A stretch of DNA of 64,000 nt, taken from positions 2,294,001 through 2,358,000 of the forward strand of contig NZ_CP114280.1 of the NCBI RefSeq assembly GCF_029635795.1. The letters are read 5' to 3'. This stretch comes from Dickeya lacustris. Its GTDB lineage: Bacteria; Pseudomonadota; Gammaproteobacteria; Enterobacterales; Enterobacteriaceae. This document shows, one piece after another, positions 42,665 to 53,482 of this stretch. The notes under the pieces are model-generated. The model saw only the letters and a program-made list of their open reading frames with translations, was not told the DNA's origin and ran no database searches. Numbering within the stretch: the first letter of the stretch is position 1; each line of letters opens with the position of its first letter. The position numbers and the translations under genes are program-made.

Positions 42665-43519
42665 GTGAACAGTAACATTTTATTAAGAAGAAAGGTAGAT
42701 AAGGCCCACATAAAATTGAGTTATATTACTCATTTTTATTGTGACCAAAGCGATATAAATTCTGTTGTTTCACTGTTGCGGGAATATGAACAGTATGACC
42801 CGGCACTGCTGGATATGATTCAATTTATCATCGTGGATGATGGTTCCCCCGTCAGCTACGATATTCCTGATTTTAACCTCAACATCACATGGTTAAAAAT
42901 CAATGAAGATATAAAGTGGAATCAGGCGGGTGCCAGAAATCTCGGCGTACTCTATGCGCAATCAGATAAATTTGTCGTGACTGACCTCGATCACATCATT
43001 CATGAAAATACATTAAGATATATGGTTGAACGTCGTAATCCCGGACGTTCCTTCTTTAAGATCTATAGAAACTCGCCGGAAAATCCGGGAAAAATCTACA
43101 AAGGTCACTCTAACCTGTTTTTCATGTCTCGCGCACGGTTCATGCGTTTCTTTGGCTATGACGAAGAGTTTGCCGGTAATTATGGCGCTGAAGATTATCG
43201 CTTCGTGAAGTACCAGAAATATCAGGGCTCTGTTCAGCGCTACTTACCGAAAAAGTACCTTTGTTCGGAGCGCAATCTTGACCGGGAAAAGTCCTACCAT
43301 ACCTTGCAGCGCGATCTTTCCGCCAACACGCCTGTCGATGCGAGAAAAAAACAGGAAATCGAAACCTATGGCAAAGATTACGGCCATAGCCGAATGTTTT
43401 TGAATTTCACCTGGCAGATAATCGACGTGCATAATCGCCCTGCCCCCGTACCGCCGGAAAACCGCTGGTGGAAGCCGTTATGGTGGCTGCGTTACGCTTT
43501 TGGCTTTCTTGCCCGCTAA
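42665..43519 (+). CDS. Glycosyltransferase family 2 protein with galactosyltransferase-type C-terminal domain
   Basis: 284 residues from a GTG start at 42665, preceded by AAAGAAAATAGAACGCC; no better start lies near. Seen: LSYITHFYCDQ strand, IIVDDGSP (GT2 DDGS motif), NQAGARNLGV, VTDLDHIIH (DxD-type metal site) and GYDEEFAGNYGAEDYRFVKY, the typical acceptor/ED motif of the family. A basic, Trp-rich tail ends the protein. It likely adds a sugar to the outer core. No gene name is warranted; it stands alone between the waaL and the minus-strand pair. Confidence 0.85.
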   Translation: MNSNILLRRKVDKAHIKLSYITHFYCDQSDINSVVSLLREYEQYDPALLDMIQFIIVDDGSPVSYDIPDFNLNITWLKINEDIKWNQAGARNLGVLYAQSDKFVVTDLDHIIHENTLRYMVERRNPGRSFFKIYRNSPENPGKIYKGHSNLFFMSRARFMRFFGYDEEFAGNYGAEDYRFVKYQKYQGSVQRYLPKKYLCSERNLDREKSYHTLQRDLSANTPVDARKKQEIETYGKDYGHSRMFLNFTWQIIDVHNRPAPVPPENRWWKPLWWLRYAFGFLAR

Positions 43520-43525
43520 AAATAC

Positions 43526-43553
43526 CCTCTTTCAGGCCGCTGCCCGAAAGAGG
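43526..43553. terminator. Hairpin after the GT2 gene
   Basis: CCTCTTTC (43526-43533) pairs with GAAAGAGG (43546-43553) across a 12-base loop, 7 bases after the GT2 stop. It may serve both this gene and the convergent GT9 gene. No strong T-run follows. Confidence 0.55.
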
Positions 43554-43619
43554 TGTCTCGTCAAGGCCATAATCCGCGATACGCGATAATGACGTAGCAC
43601 GGAATTGGCCTTATGCCGA

Positions 43620-44720
43620 TTAAGCAGCGTCTATCGTTTTGATACGCTCGCGGACTTTGGTTTCTACCTGCTCTGGCGCAATAATCCTCATTCGATTATC
43701 GACCTGGGTGTTGAGATTATTTTGCACGCCATACAGCACATCATGCAGCTGTGGGTCTTGATAAGGCCCGGTAACAGCCGGGATCGCGCCCACAAACAGG
43801 CTCACCGTCGGCACGCGTAGCGCTATCGCCAGATGCAATGGCCCGGTATCGCCGGTTAACAGCAGATCCATACCCTGAATAACGGCCACTAACTCTTTAA
43901 GCGTGGTCGCGCCGATTTTATTGTCCACCCGACCATGGTAGTGGCTGGCAAGAGCGCTGAAAAATGCCTGACCTTGCGCCACTTCCCGATCGCCTCCGCC
44001 AATCAGCACAATCTCAATGCGCTCATCCGAGGCAAGCAAGCGCGCAGCTAAATCGGCAAAATAGTCAACGGGCCAGCAACGTTCGGGCGTTGAAGCCCCC
44101 ATTTGAAAACCAATCACCCGGCGCGCGTTGGATTTCGTGACCGGCATCAGCGGAAAAGGAATACGCATGGAAATATCGCGAATATCCGCCCCCAGCATCG
44201 CCACCAGTTCAAGGCGGCGCTGGATAAAATGCCCATGAAACCCCATGACATAACCAGACAACCAGCGGTTCATCGCTTCAATGCCATCCTGATGGTTATC
44301 GCGCAGCACATAACGAGCGCCAGACAGTACGGCGCTTAAATAATCATAAGGGTCGTGAGAATGCAGGATAATCGCCAAATCAGGTAAGGCTATGCGCTGA
44401 ATATCCTTCACCAATCGGGGAACGCTATTGACCTTACTGTTCCAGCACACAACATGCTGCCAGTCCTGCCCGTCGGCAACAAACTCATAGAGTTTTTTAT
44501 GCACGACTAACGTGATGGTGGCGTCAGGGAAACGCTGACGAACGGCGCGTATCGCTGGCGTATTAAACATAAAGTCGCCCAACGCCGTCGTCGAATAAAT
44601 CACGATATGGGAAAAATCGGTTTCGTTCACCAACTGCTGCGCAGGTTGCAGGCGTGCTTTTCTGGCGGCAACAAGGCGCAGGTAAAAATCAACCGCTTTG
44701 AATTTCCAACCCTTTTTCAT
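43620..44720 (-). CDS. Glycosyltransferase family 9 protein (heptosyltransferase-like)
   Basis: 366 residues on the minus strand. GT9 features: IVIYSTTALGDFMFNTPAIRAVRQRFP at the N-terminus, IGFQMGASTPERCWPVDYFADLA, and LLLTGDTGPLHLAIALRVPTVSLFVG for donor binding. It is the fourth GT9 gene in the cluster after waaF, waaC and the one at 40.1 kb, with waaQ making five. Its start overlaps the stop of the deacetylase upstream by 4 bases, so the two are coupled. The sugar and acceptor are unknown; an extra core heptose is the simplest guess. Confidence 0.85.
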   Translation of the reverse strand: MKKGWKFKAVDFYLRLVAARKARLQPAQQLVNETDFSHIVIYSTTALGDFMFNTPAIRAVRQRFPDATITLVVHKKLYEFVADGQDWQHVVCWNSKVNSVPRLVKDIQRIALPDLAIILHSHDPYDYLSAVLSGARYVLRDNHQDGIEAMNRWLSGYVMGFHGHFIQRRLELVAMLGADIRDISMRIPFPLMPVTKSNARRVIGFQMGASTPERCWPVDYFADLAARLLASDERIEIVLIGGGDREVAQGQAFFSALASHYHGRVDNKIGATTLKELVAVIQGMDLLLTGDTGPLHLAIALRVPTVSLFVGAIPAVTGPYQDPQLHDVLYGVQNNLNTQVDNRMRIIAPEQVETKVRERIKTIDAA

Positions 44721-45682
44721 GCTTTAGCAACCTTGACGCTCTGATAGTATTCGTAAAGTGTTTTGCCCTCGGTGCGTTCTGATAACCAGGCAAACAGCGC
44801 TGTCAGGTCGTCATACAGTGCTTCTATCTGTGCCTCATCAGTAAAGGTTGGGCTGCCACCGGGCATAAACTCAGAGGAGTGCAGCATAAACTCCACATAA
44901 TCACTGCCCTCGGCCAGCGTCTTTTCCACCACCATTTTCATCTGCGCCAGATTATTTCTTTTCGGGCGTAGCCAATGCACTGAAGGACTGCGCTTTTTAC
45001 CTGCCAACGCACCAAAAGCCTGCTTGAGCCCATTAATCACTGCATGATGCTTATATTGAATACTCATCGGCACTTCCAGCAGGGCGGAATCACCCGGCTG
45101 GTCAATGTGGTGAATGTCCATGAAATACGCCTGACGCGGAAAATGGCGATAATCGGTGCCCCCTTCGCCATTCGGCGCGCCCGGTGCCGTTTGCCAATTG
45201 ACGCGCGGCGTCACTGAACAATCCACCCGATAACCGAACTCCACCAGCAGCCTGGCATAATCGGCATTCATAGCCCAGCGCCCGGCCCGGTGGCTATGCA
45301 TCGGCACCTGAAAGGTGTCTTCCAGCAAGGAGGTCATGTAGGCAATTTTCTCGCGCATGACCGCTTCAGGGTATTCGATAAGATAGGGTTTGTAGTGCCA
45401 GTCATTGTCCGTCAGAGCGAACAGCGGGGGGCTGTTCCAGGCATGCAGGTGCATCCCGACCTCCCCTTGATTTCTGGCGATAACATCACGCGCAAACTCA
45501 ACATACGCAGGATCGCTGGCCATTTCATAGTTGGTCAGCCAGGTTGGCTTAAAACCATATTGTTCACACAATGCCTGAAAACGCGGCAAATAACGGGTAT
45601 TTTCCGTCAAAATACGCTCGTCATTCTGCCAAAGGTTGTCGCCTTCCGTATCAATCGTAATGATAAACGCGGGTTTGCTCAT
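44717..45682 (-). CDS. Polysaccharide deacetylase-like protein (possibly WabN-like)
   Basis: 321 residues from the ATG at 45682, which has AGGTG at 9 bases; an in-frame GTG at 45694 gives four more residues. The NodB-type fold is seen as FIITIDTEGDNLWQNDERI (metal-type aspartates), EVGMHLHAWNSPP (the H-x-H zinc pair), HSHRAGRWAMNADYARLL and VEFMLHSSEFMPGG. No signal peptide, so it acts in the cytoplasm, as does the Klebsiella WabN enzyme that deacetylates core GlcNAc laid down by WabH. The neighbourhood (wabH 2 kb away) supports that job, but the family is broad. It is coupled to the GT9 gene downstream and divergent from waaQ. Confidence 0.75.
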   Translation of the reverse strand: MSKPAFIITIDTEGDNLWQNDERILTENTRYLPRFQALCEQYGFKPTWLTNYEMASDPAYVEFARDVIARNQGEVGMHLHAWNSPPLFALTDNDWHYKPYLIEYPEAVMREKIAYMTSLLEDTFQVPMHSHRAGRWAMNADYARLLVEFGYRVDCSVTPRVNWQTAPGAPNGEGGTDYRHFPRQAYFMDIHHIDQPGDSALLEVPMSIQYKHHAVINGLKQAFGALAGKKRSPSVHWLRPKRNNLAQMKMVVEKTLAEGSDYVEFMLHSSEFMPGGSPTFTDEAQIEALYDDLTALFAWLSERTEGKTLYEYYQSVKVAKA

Positions 45683-45876
45683 GGAAATATTCACCTGATA
45701 ATCGGGAAACCTATGTTACGCAAGCAGCCTTCACGCCGTAAACCGCAAATATCAGCCTTAGCGCGGCTGAAGACGGGTTAAGGCAGGCATAACGCGTTCG
45801 CTAGCGCGAACAACAGTAGCCACTCATAGCGATGTCATTTAAAATCACGGCCTGCTTGCAATGAGAACCGCCGCTG

Positions 45877-46947
45877 ATGAATCATAACGTCGCAGCCAAC
45901 GCGATCCAGCGTATTTTGCTGATTAAATTGCGCCATCATGGCGACATGTTGCTGATTACTCCTGTTATCAATACGTTGAGTGAGTGCTATCCGAATGCCA
46001 GGATAGACGTGCTCATGTATCTGGAAACACAAGAGATGCTGGCAGCACACCCCCGAATCCACCGGCTGACAACTATCGATCGCCAGTGGAAGAAACTGGG
46101 CGTTGCCGCACACCTGGCTCATGAGTACCGCCTGCTCAAAGACATTAAAAAACAGGGCTACGACATGGTGGTGAACCTGGCCGACCAGTGGCGTAGCGCA
46201 TTGATTACCGGCCTGACAAACGCACCTATCAAGCTCGGTTTCAACTTTCCTAAACGTCAGAGCGTTTTCTGGCGCGCTTGCCATAGCCAGTTGGTGGATA
46301 CCGAGAATCACGCCACCCAGCACACGGTCGAACAGAATCTGTCTATTCTGGCACCATTAGGTTTACCTGCGCTCAATACGCAGGTCTCGATGTGTTATAC
46401 CCCGTCAGACTGGCAACACGCGCAACAGTGCCTGCAACAGCAACAGACCGCCGAGCGTTATATTGTCGTGCAACCGACCTCTCGCTGGTTCTTCAAATGC
46501 TGGGACGAGAGGAAATGGGCGGAGGTTATTCACGCTCTGCATCAAGAGGGCTATGACGTTGTGCTAACCTCCGGGCCGGATGCCAGCGAGCAACGCATGG
46601 TGGCGCAGATTATGGCGCATGCGCCCAAAGAACGCGTGGTTTCGCTCTCTGGCCAGTTGACGCTACGCCAGTTGGCCGCGCTCATTGACCACGCCGCGTT
46701 ATTTCTCGGCGTAGATTCGGTGCCAATGCACATGGCCGCCGCGCTACACACACCCTGCATTGCTCTGTTTGGCCCCTCGAAGTTGACGTTCTGGCACCCC
46801 TGGCAGGCGAGTGGAGAGGTTATCTGGGCGGGTCACTATGGCGACTTGCCCGATCCTGATGATATTGATACCAACACCGAGCAGCGCTATCTGGATCTTA
46901 TTCCCGCAGAGGATGTGATTGCCGCCGCCAGGAGACACTTACCGTGA
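45877..46947 (+). CDS. waaQ: LPS heptosyltransferase III
   Basis: 356 residues of GT9. In enterobacteria WaaQ adds the branching third heptose to HepII. Seen: RILLIKLRHHGDMLLITPVINTLSECYP, VNLADQWRSALITGL, VQPTSRWFFKCWDERKWAEV and LFLGVDSVPMHMAAALHTPCIALFGPSK. It heads waaQ-wabG-wabH, all coupled (waaQ and wabG overlap by 4 bases). The 194-base gap upstream to the deacetylase gene holds the divergent promoters. Confidence 0.93.
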   Translation: MNHNVAANAIQRILLIKLRHHGDMLLITPVINTLSECYPNARIDVLMYLETQEMLAAHPRIHRLTTIDRQWKKLGVAAHLAHEYRLLKDIKKQGYDMVVNLADQWRSALITGLTNAPIKLGFNFPKRQSVFWRACHSQLVDTENHATQHTVEQNLSILAPLGLPALNTQVSMCYTPSDWQHAQQCLQQQQTAERYIVVQPTSRWFFKCWDERKWAEVIHALHQEGYDVVLTSGPDASEQRMVAQIMAHAPKERVVSLSGQLTLRQLAALIDHAALFLGVDSVPMHMAAALHTPCIALFGPSKLTFWHPWQASGEVIWAGHYGDLPDPDDIDTNTEQRYLDLIPAEDVIAAARRHLP

Positions 46948-48071
46948 CACCACTACGCATTGCGATAGTTCGGCAAAAATACCGCCCCGATGGTGGCGCA
47001 GAACGGTTTGTCGGACGGGCGCTGGAAGCGCTGACCACCGAAAATCTGCAATTGAACGTGATTACGCGAGAATGGCAGGGCAACAGAAAGGCCGATTGGC
47101 AGCTACATATCTGCAATCCCGGTTACTGGGGGCGTATTAGCCGCGAGCGCGGTTTCGCCAATGCGGCGCGAACCCTGTGGCAACAGCAGCATTTTGACAT
47201 TGTGCAAAGCCATGAACGTATCGCCGGTTGTGATATCTACCGGGCCGGTGATGGCGTTCACCATCGCTGGCTACAGCAGCGTGCGCGGCTCTTACCGGGC
47301 TGGCGTAGCAAACTGCTGTTCGCTAACCGCTTTCACCGCTATGTGATGCAGGCGGAAACAGCAATGTACCGTGCGCCGCAGCTCAAAGCCGTTATCTGCA
47401 ATGCGGAGATGATAAAACGCGAGATCATGGACGAATTTGGTCTACCGGCCAGTAAAATTCACGTCATTTATAACGCTATCGACAGCCAGCACTTTCTGCC
47501 CGCCAACGCCGAACAGCGCCAACAGGTGCGCGCTGCGCTCTCCTTGCCAGAGCACAGCACCGTGCTGGTGTTCGTGGGCTCGGGCTTCGAGCGCAAAGGG
47601 CTGGATGCCGCCATCCGCGCACTGGCCACCACAGACCGCTACCTGATTGTCGTCGGCCAGGATAAAGCCGAACGCAAATACCGCGCTCTTGCCACATCGC
47701 TCGGGTGCGCATCACGGGTGCGTTTTGTCGGTGTACAAAAAAACCCGCAGCCCTATTATCACGCCGCCGACGGCCTGCTATTACCGACGCTCTACGACCC
47801 CTTCCCGAATGTTATTCTGGAAGCCATGGCGTGCGGCCTGCCGGTTATTACCTCAACAACGTGCGGAGGCGCAGAGTTTATTCAATCAGGCAATAACGGA
47901 TACATTTGCGATGCGCTGGATATTACCGCGCTGACCGAGGCAATAATGGCGCTGCCATCCGCAGCCCCCGGTAGTAGTATGGGCGCGGCTGCGCGTCATC
48001 GCATCCTTGATGAGTCGCCGCAAAAACTGTCGCAAAAGCTCATCTCGCTCTACCAAACCATACTGGAGTAA
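46944..48071 (+). CDS. wabG: LPS core glycosyltransferase WabG (GT4)
   Basis: 375 residues of glycosyltransferase family 4 with GT-B fold: IRIAIVRQKYRPDGGAERF-type N-terminus (acceptor glycine-rich loop), VQSHERIAGCDIYRAGDG, FVGSGFERKGLDAAIRAL and DPFPNVILEAMACGLPVITSTTCGGAE (donor E-x7-E motif). WabG in Klebsiella, Serratia and relatives transfers galacturonic acid to HepII; the E. coli WaaG paralogue adds glucose. Position between waaQ and wabH favours WabG. Confidence 0.88.
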   Translation: MTPLRIAIVRQKYRPDGGAERFVGRALEALTTENLQLNVITREWQGNRKADWQLHICNPGYWGRISRERGFANAARTLWQQQHFDIVQSHERIAGCDIYRAGDGVHHRWLQQRARLLPGWRSKLLFANRFHRYVMQAETAMYRAPQLKAVICNAEMIKREIMDEFGLPASKIHVIYNAIDSQHFLPANAEQRQQVRAALSLPEHSTVLVFVGSGFERKGLDAAIRALATTDRYLIVVGQDKAERKYRALATSLGCASRVRFVGVQKNPQPYYHAADGLLLPTLYDPFPNVILEAMACGLPVITSTTCGGAEFIQSGNNGYICDALDITALTEAIMALPSAAPGSSMGAAARHRILDESPQKLSQKLISLYQTILE

Positions 48072-48074
48072 CGC

Positions 48075-49175
48075 ATGAGGATCCTGATCGTTATCGATGG
48101 CCTGCCCGGTGGCGGAGCGGAAAAAGTGGTACTGACGCTCGCGCAGGGGTTGATCGCCGCCCGGCATCAGGTTTCGCTATTTTCGTTACGGGATGTGCAG
48201 GCATACCCGCTACCGGCGGGCCTGACTTATCAGACCCTTGTTGACCGCTGCTCGTCGCCCTGGCGCAAATTAAACGAGCTGGCGCGCCGGGCAAACGCGC
48301 TGGATACGGCCATCCGCACAGCGGAATCCCGCCACGGCAACTTCGATCTGGTGCTGTCTAATTTGCATAAAACCGATCGCATCGTCGCTCGTTGCGCGGC
48401 GCTAAAGCGCAGCAACGTCTGGTTTTGTCTGCACGGCATGTTTTCACCGTCTTATATTGGTCATCGTCAGGGCTTTTCCCGCTGGCTAAAACGCAAAAAA
48501 ATTCAGCGCGTTTACCAGCACCGTAACCTGGTTGCCGTCTCGCAGGCCGTACTTGACGATATGCGCCATGCGTTTCAGGTCACGCCCAGCCGCGCCGAAG
48601 TCATCAATAACCCGTTCGACTTTGAGCAGATTGTGCAGCTTGCCGCACAACCCTGTGAGATGGCGGGCAAAGCGTACCTCATTCACGTCGGGCGTCTGCA
48701 TCCGCACAAACGCCACGATCGCCTGTTGCAAGCGTATGCCCTGAGCGGCATCACGCTACCGTTGCTGCTGCTAGGCAAGGGGTCAAGCGAATATACGCAG
48801 CGATTACAACAGCTTGCTGAAAAACTTGGCATTGCCGAACGGGTCATTTTTTACGGCTTTTGCGACAACCCCTATCCCTATATTCGCCACGCGCGTTTGC
48901 TGGTGCTCAGTTCTGACAGCGAAGGTTTTGGCAATGTTCTGGTCGAAAGCCTGTTCTGCGGTACGCCGGTGGTCAGTACACGCTGCCCGGGCGGCCCGAA
49001 AGAGATTTTAACCGGCGATCTGGCGCGCGGTTTATCCGATCTGAACGAGCGCGATCTGGCGGATAAAATGCTGTCGGTGTTGCAGTCGCCGCCGTCGATC
49101 GAGGCAGAACAGCTCGATCGCTATCGCCTTGAGGCGATCTGCGCGCGCTATCTGGCGCTGGCAGACTCGCATTAA
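48075..49175 (+). CDS. wabH: LPS core glycosyltransferase WabH (GT4)
   Basis: 366 residues of GT4, 3 bases after the wabG stop. Seen: ILIVIDGLPGGGAEKVVLTLAQ at the start, HVGRLHPHKRHDRLLQAYA, LLLGKGSSEYTQRLQQLAEKLG and SDSEGFGNVLVESLFCGTPVVSTRCPGGPKEI, the E-x7-E donor motif. In Klebsiella WabH puts GlcNAc on the GalA laid by WabG, and WabN then deacetylates it; here a deacetylase-like gene stands divergently nearby. Donor specificity is by analogy. Confidence 0.86.
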   Translation: MRILIVIDGLPGGGAEKVVLTLAQGLIAARHQVSLFSLRDVQAYPLPAGLTYQTLVDRCSSPWRKLNELARRANALDTAIRTAESRHGNFDLVLSNLHKTDRIVARCAALKRSNVWFCLHGMFSPSYIGHRQGFSRWLKRKKIQRVYQHRNLVAVSQAVLDDMRHAFQVTPSRAEVINNPFDFEQIVQLAAQPCEMAGKAYLIHVGRLHPHKRHDRLLQAYALSGITLPLLLLGKGSSEYTQRLQQLAEKLGIAERVIFYGFCDNPYPYIRHARLLVLSSDSEGFGNVLVESLFCGTPVVSTRCPGGPKEILTGDLARGLSDLNERDLADKMLSVLQSPPSIEAEQLDRYRLEAICARYLALADSH

Positions 49176-49227
49176 TTGGCTCTGGGTGACGCCGCGCTGC
49201 GGTGGGTCGCCATCGTGCGCTTCTTTT

Positions 49228-49291
49228 GATATCAAGGCTTATCGATATCAAGGTTCGTCGATATCAAGGCTCGTCGATATCAAGAGCGCAC
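49228..49291. repeat. Four tandem 16-bp repeats between wabH and waaA
   Basis: Units begin at 49228, 49244, 49260 and 49276: GATATCAAGGCTTATC, GATATCAAGGTTCGTC, GATATCAAGGCTCGTC and GATATCAAGAGCGCAC, with a decayed fifth (GATATCCA) at 49293. Each starts with the palindrome GATATC. The array lies in the 192-base gap within the waa operon, after the wabH stop and about 75 bases before the waaA start. It is not a CRISPR (no spacers). Confidence 0.9.
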
Positions 49292-49367
49292 CGATATCCA
49301 TAGCACGCACCGTGGGCACCCTGAAGACAATGCCCGGTTCTCTACTACGAATATAATACTGATGACT

Positions 49368-50644
49368 ATGCTACAAACTTTGTACACCTTACTATTTTAT
49401 ATAATTCAACCGCTTATATGGATACGCCTGTGGTTGCGTGGCCGTAAAATCCCCGCTTACCGCAAACGCTGGGCAGAGCGCTACGGTTTCTACAACAGTC
49501 AGGTAAAGCCTGACGGTATCCTGCTGCACTCGGTTTCCGTGGGCGAAACGCTGGCAGCGGTGCCGCTGGTACGCGCACTGCGCCACCGTTACCCGTCTCT
49601 GCCGATTACCGTCACCACCATGACACCGACCGGTTCCGAGCGTGCGCTATCGGCATTCGGTAAAGACGTCTACCACGTTTACCTGCCGTATGACCTGCCT
49701 GACGCCATGGCGCGTTTTCTTGACCACGTACAGCCGCGACTGGTCATCGTGATGGAAACCGAGCTGTGGCCGAACTTTATCTCCGCATTGCACCAACGCC
49801 AGACGCCACTAATCATCGCCAATGCCCGCTTGTCAGAACGCTCGGCCAAGGGGTATCGCAAGCTTGGCCGCTTTATGGCCACCCTGCTGCGCCGCATTAC
49901 GATGATTGCGGTGCAAAACGCGGAAGACGGCGAGCGTTTTATCGAACTGGGCTTAAAACGCAGCCAGTTAAATGTCACCGGTAGCCTGAAATTCGATATT
50001 TCCGTCACGCCGGAACTGGCGGCGCGCGCCGTCACGCTGCGTCGTCAGTGGGCCTCTCAGCGGCCGGTGTGGATTGCGGCCAGCACCCATGAAGGAGAGG
50101 AAAGCGTTATCCTGCAAGCGCATGTCGAGTTGCTTAAAACGTTTCCTAATCTTTTGTTAATCCTGGTGCCACGCCATCCAGACCGTTTTGACGATGCCAC
50201 CGCGCTGGTAGAAAAAGCCGGGCTGACACATACACTGCGTAGCGCTGGCACCGTCCCTGCCGCCAGCACACATGTGGTGATTGGCGATACCATGGGCGAG
50301 CTGATGCTACTGTACGGCATTGCCGATTTAGCATTCGTCGGCGGCAGCTTGATTGAGCGCGGCGGGCACAATCCGCTGGAGCCTGCGGCTCATGCCATTC
50401 CGGTACTGATGGGGCCGCATACCTTTAACTTCAAAGATATCTGTGCCCGGCTGCAAGCCGCTGACGGGCTTATTACCGTTAGCGATAGCGCATCGCTGAT
50501 AGAACAAGTGACGACATTGCTATCTGACGACGATTACCGCCGTTACCACGGCCACCACGCCGTTGAAGTGTTGCACAAAAATCAGGGTGCGCTGCAAAGC
50601 TTGCTGACGCTGCTGGAGCCTTATCTGCCACCACGGAGCCGGTA

Positions 50645-50645
<1 letters not shown>
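49368..50645 (+). CDS. waaA: 3-deoxy-D-manno-octulosonic acid transferase
   Basis: 425 residues from [10 protein letters not shown] at 49368, as in E. coli; the ATG two codons earlier (49362) is an alternative. It adds both Kdo residues to lipid IVA from CMP-Kdo. An N-terminal membrane anchor ([18 protein letters not shown]) is followed by [32 protein letters not shown] (catalytic glutamate), VMETELWPN and [20 protein letters not shown] (CMP-Kdo binding). It couples to waaE by a one-base overlap (TAATG). Confidence 0.98.
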
Positions 50646-51926
<1,281 letters not shown>

Positions 51927-51945
51927 CCTGCCTTAACACGGCCTA

Positions 51946-52755
51946 TTATCGCTGGCAGCGCTTGCAAAAAAAGGTGCTGCGCTGCCCCTGCTTGATAGTC
52001 GTGATTATCGTACCGCAGTAATGGCACGGCTCACCGCTGCGGCCATAAACCTGTAGCGCTTGCGCAAAATAGCCCGGCTTACCGTCTGATTGCAGAAAAT
52101 CGCGCAGCGTGGTGCCACCTTGGTCAATCGAACGTTGCAGCACCTGTTTAATCGCCTTGACCAGTTGGTTCGCGTCCTCTTCAGACAATGACCCCGCTGA
52201 CCTGTCCGGCAGGATACCGGCGCTAAACAGCGACTCGCTGGCGTAAATATTCCCTACGCCAACCACGGTTTTATTATCCATAATCCACTGTTTTATCGCC
52301 GTTTTTCTGCCGCGAGACTGCGCAAAAAGATAGGCGGCGGAAAACGCCTCATCCAACGGTTCCGGCCCCAAATGCGCAAGATGCGGACTGGTTGCCAAAT
52401 CGGTACACCACAGCCACGCGCCAAAACGCCTTGGGTCGGTGTAGCGCAGCACCTTACCGCTGTCCATCACCAAATCAACGTGGTCATGTTTGCCCGGTTC
52501 ACTGTATTCAGGCAACACCCGCAAGCTACCCGACATCCCGAGATGGACAATCATCCAGCCTGTGGGTAACTCTATCAGCAGGTATTTCGCACGCCGCTGT
52601 ACACTCAGCACCGGCGTATCGCTCAATGACAAAATTTCAGGAGAGACCGGCCAGCGCAAACGTGCATTACGCACCTCGGCATATGCAATGGTATGACCAA
52701 CCAGCCACGGTGAAATGCCCCGGCGACTGGTTTCTACCTCAGGTAACTCAGGCAT
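51946..52755 (-). CDS. mutM: Formamidopyrimidine-DNA glycosylase
   Basis: 269 residues from [13 protein letters not shown] at 52755; the frame continues ten codons upstream without similarity. It removes 8-oxoguanine and formamidopyrimidines and cuts the strand. P2 and E3 form the catalytic N-terminus; K57-type RRAKYLL and the H2TH domain ([15 protein letters not shown]) are present; the C-terminal zinc finger reads [12 protein letters not shown] and FFCKRCQR. It lies after rpmG, with a terminator between them. Confidence 0.98.
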   Translation of the reverse strand: MPELPEVETSRRGISPWLVGHTIAYAEVRNARLRWPVSPEILSLSDTPVLSVQRRAKYLLIELPTGWMIVHLGMSGSLRVLPEYSEPGKHDHVDLVMDSGKVLRYTDPRRFGAWLWCTDLATSPHLAHLGPEPLDEAFSAAYLFAQSRGRKTAIKQWIMDNKTVVGVGNIYASESLFSAGILPDRSAGSLSEEDANQLVKAIKQVLQRSIDQGGTTLRDFLQSDGKPGYFAQALQVYGRSGEPCHYCGTIITTIKQGQRSTFFCKRCQR

Positions 52756-52787
52756 GTTCCCTCCTGTTTTTCCGTATGAGACCATAA

Positions 52788-52813
52788 AAAAACCCGGCCG
52801 AAGCCGGGTTTTT
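52788..52813 (-). terminator. Rho-independent terminator of rpmBG
   Basis: A perfect stem of up to 11 bp (AAAAACCCGGC with GCCGGGTTTTT) and CGAA loop, 15 bases past the rpmG stop, followed on the minus strand by a T-run. It stands 33 bases before the mutM start. Confidence 0.92.
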
Positions 52814-52827
52814 CATATCCACTAAAA

Positions 52828-52998
<171 letters not shown>

Positions 52999-53006
52999 TC
53001 AGTTCC

Positions 53007-53264
<258 letters not shown>

Positions 53265-53302
53265 TCAGCTCGAGCTTCGTATAGGATGTTGGCCGCCTCG
53301 TC

Positions 53303-53375
53303 AGGCTCTAGAGCCCATCTCAGCAACTTCACTGAAAAGACTCTGTCATCAGGGTAAACCTGCTGAGATAGGCTC
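53303..53375. promoter_or_regulatory. Overlapping inverted repeats in the rpmB leader
   Basis: The arm GAGCCCATCTCAGCA (53311-53325) and the arm TGCTGAGATAGGCTC (53361-53375) are complementary at 14 of 15 positions across 35 bases. The first arm overlaps a perfect 12-bp palindrome GGCTCTAGAGCC (53304-53315), so the two hairpins exclude each other. On the minus strand the structure lies 60 bases before the rpmB start. A leader switch or ribosomal-protein autoregulation is possible; nothing else in the leader is recognised. Confidence 0.45.
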
Positions 53376-53482
53376 TTAACGCCACACACCCAAGATTCTC
53401 AAAGGTGGCGTAGTATACGCTCTGAAGCGTATGCGCTCAAGTCCCGAACAGCTAAAGATCCCCAAGGATCGCGGAAATATCT

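Noticed and set aside
45781..45806. Imperfect palindrome GTTCGCTAGCGCGAAC upstream of waaQ as an operator
   Set aside because: Arms of only 5 bp match; too weak to call.
49228..49300. CRISPR-like array
   Set aside because: Units are 16 bp and contiguous, with no spacers and no cas genes.
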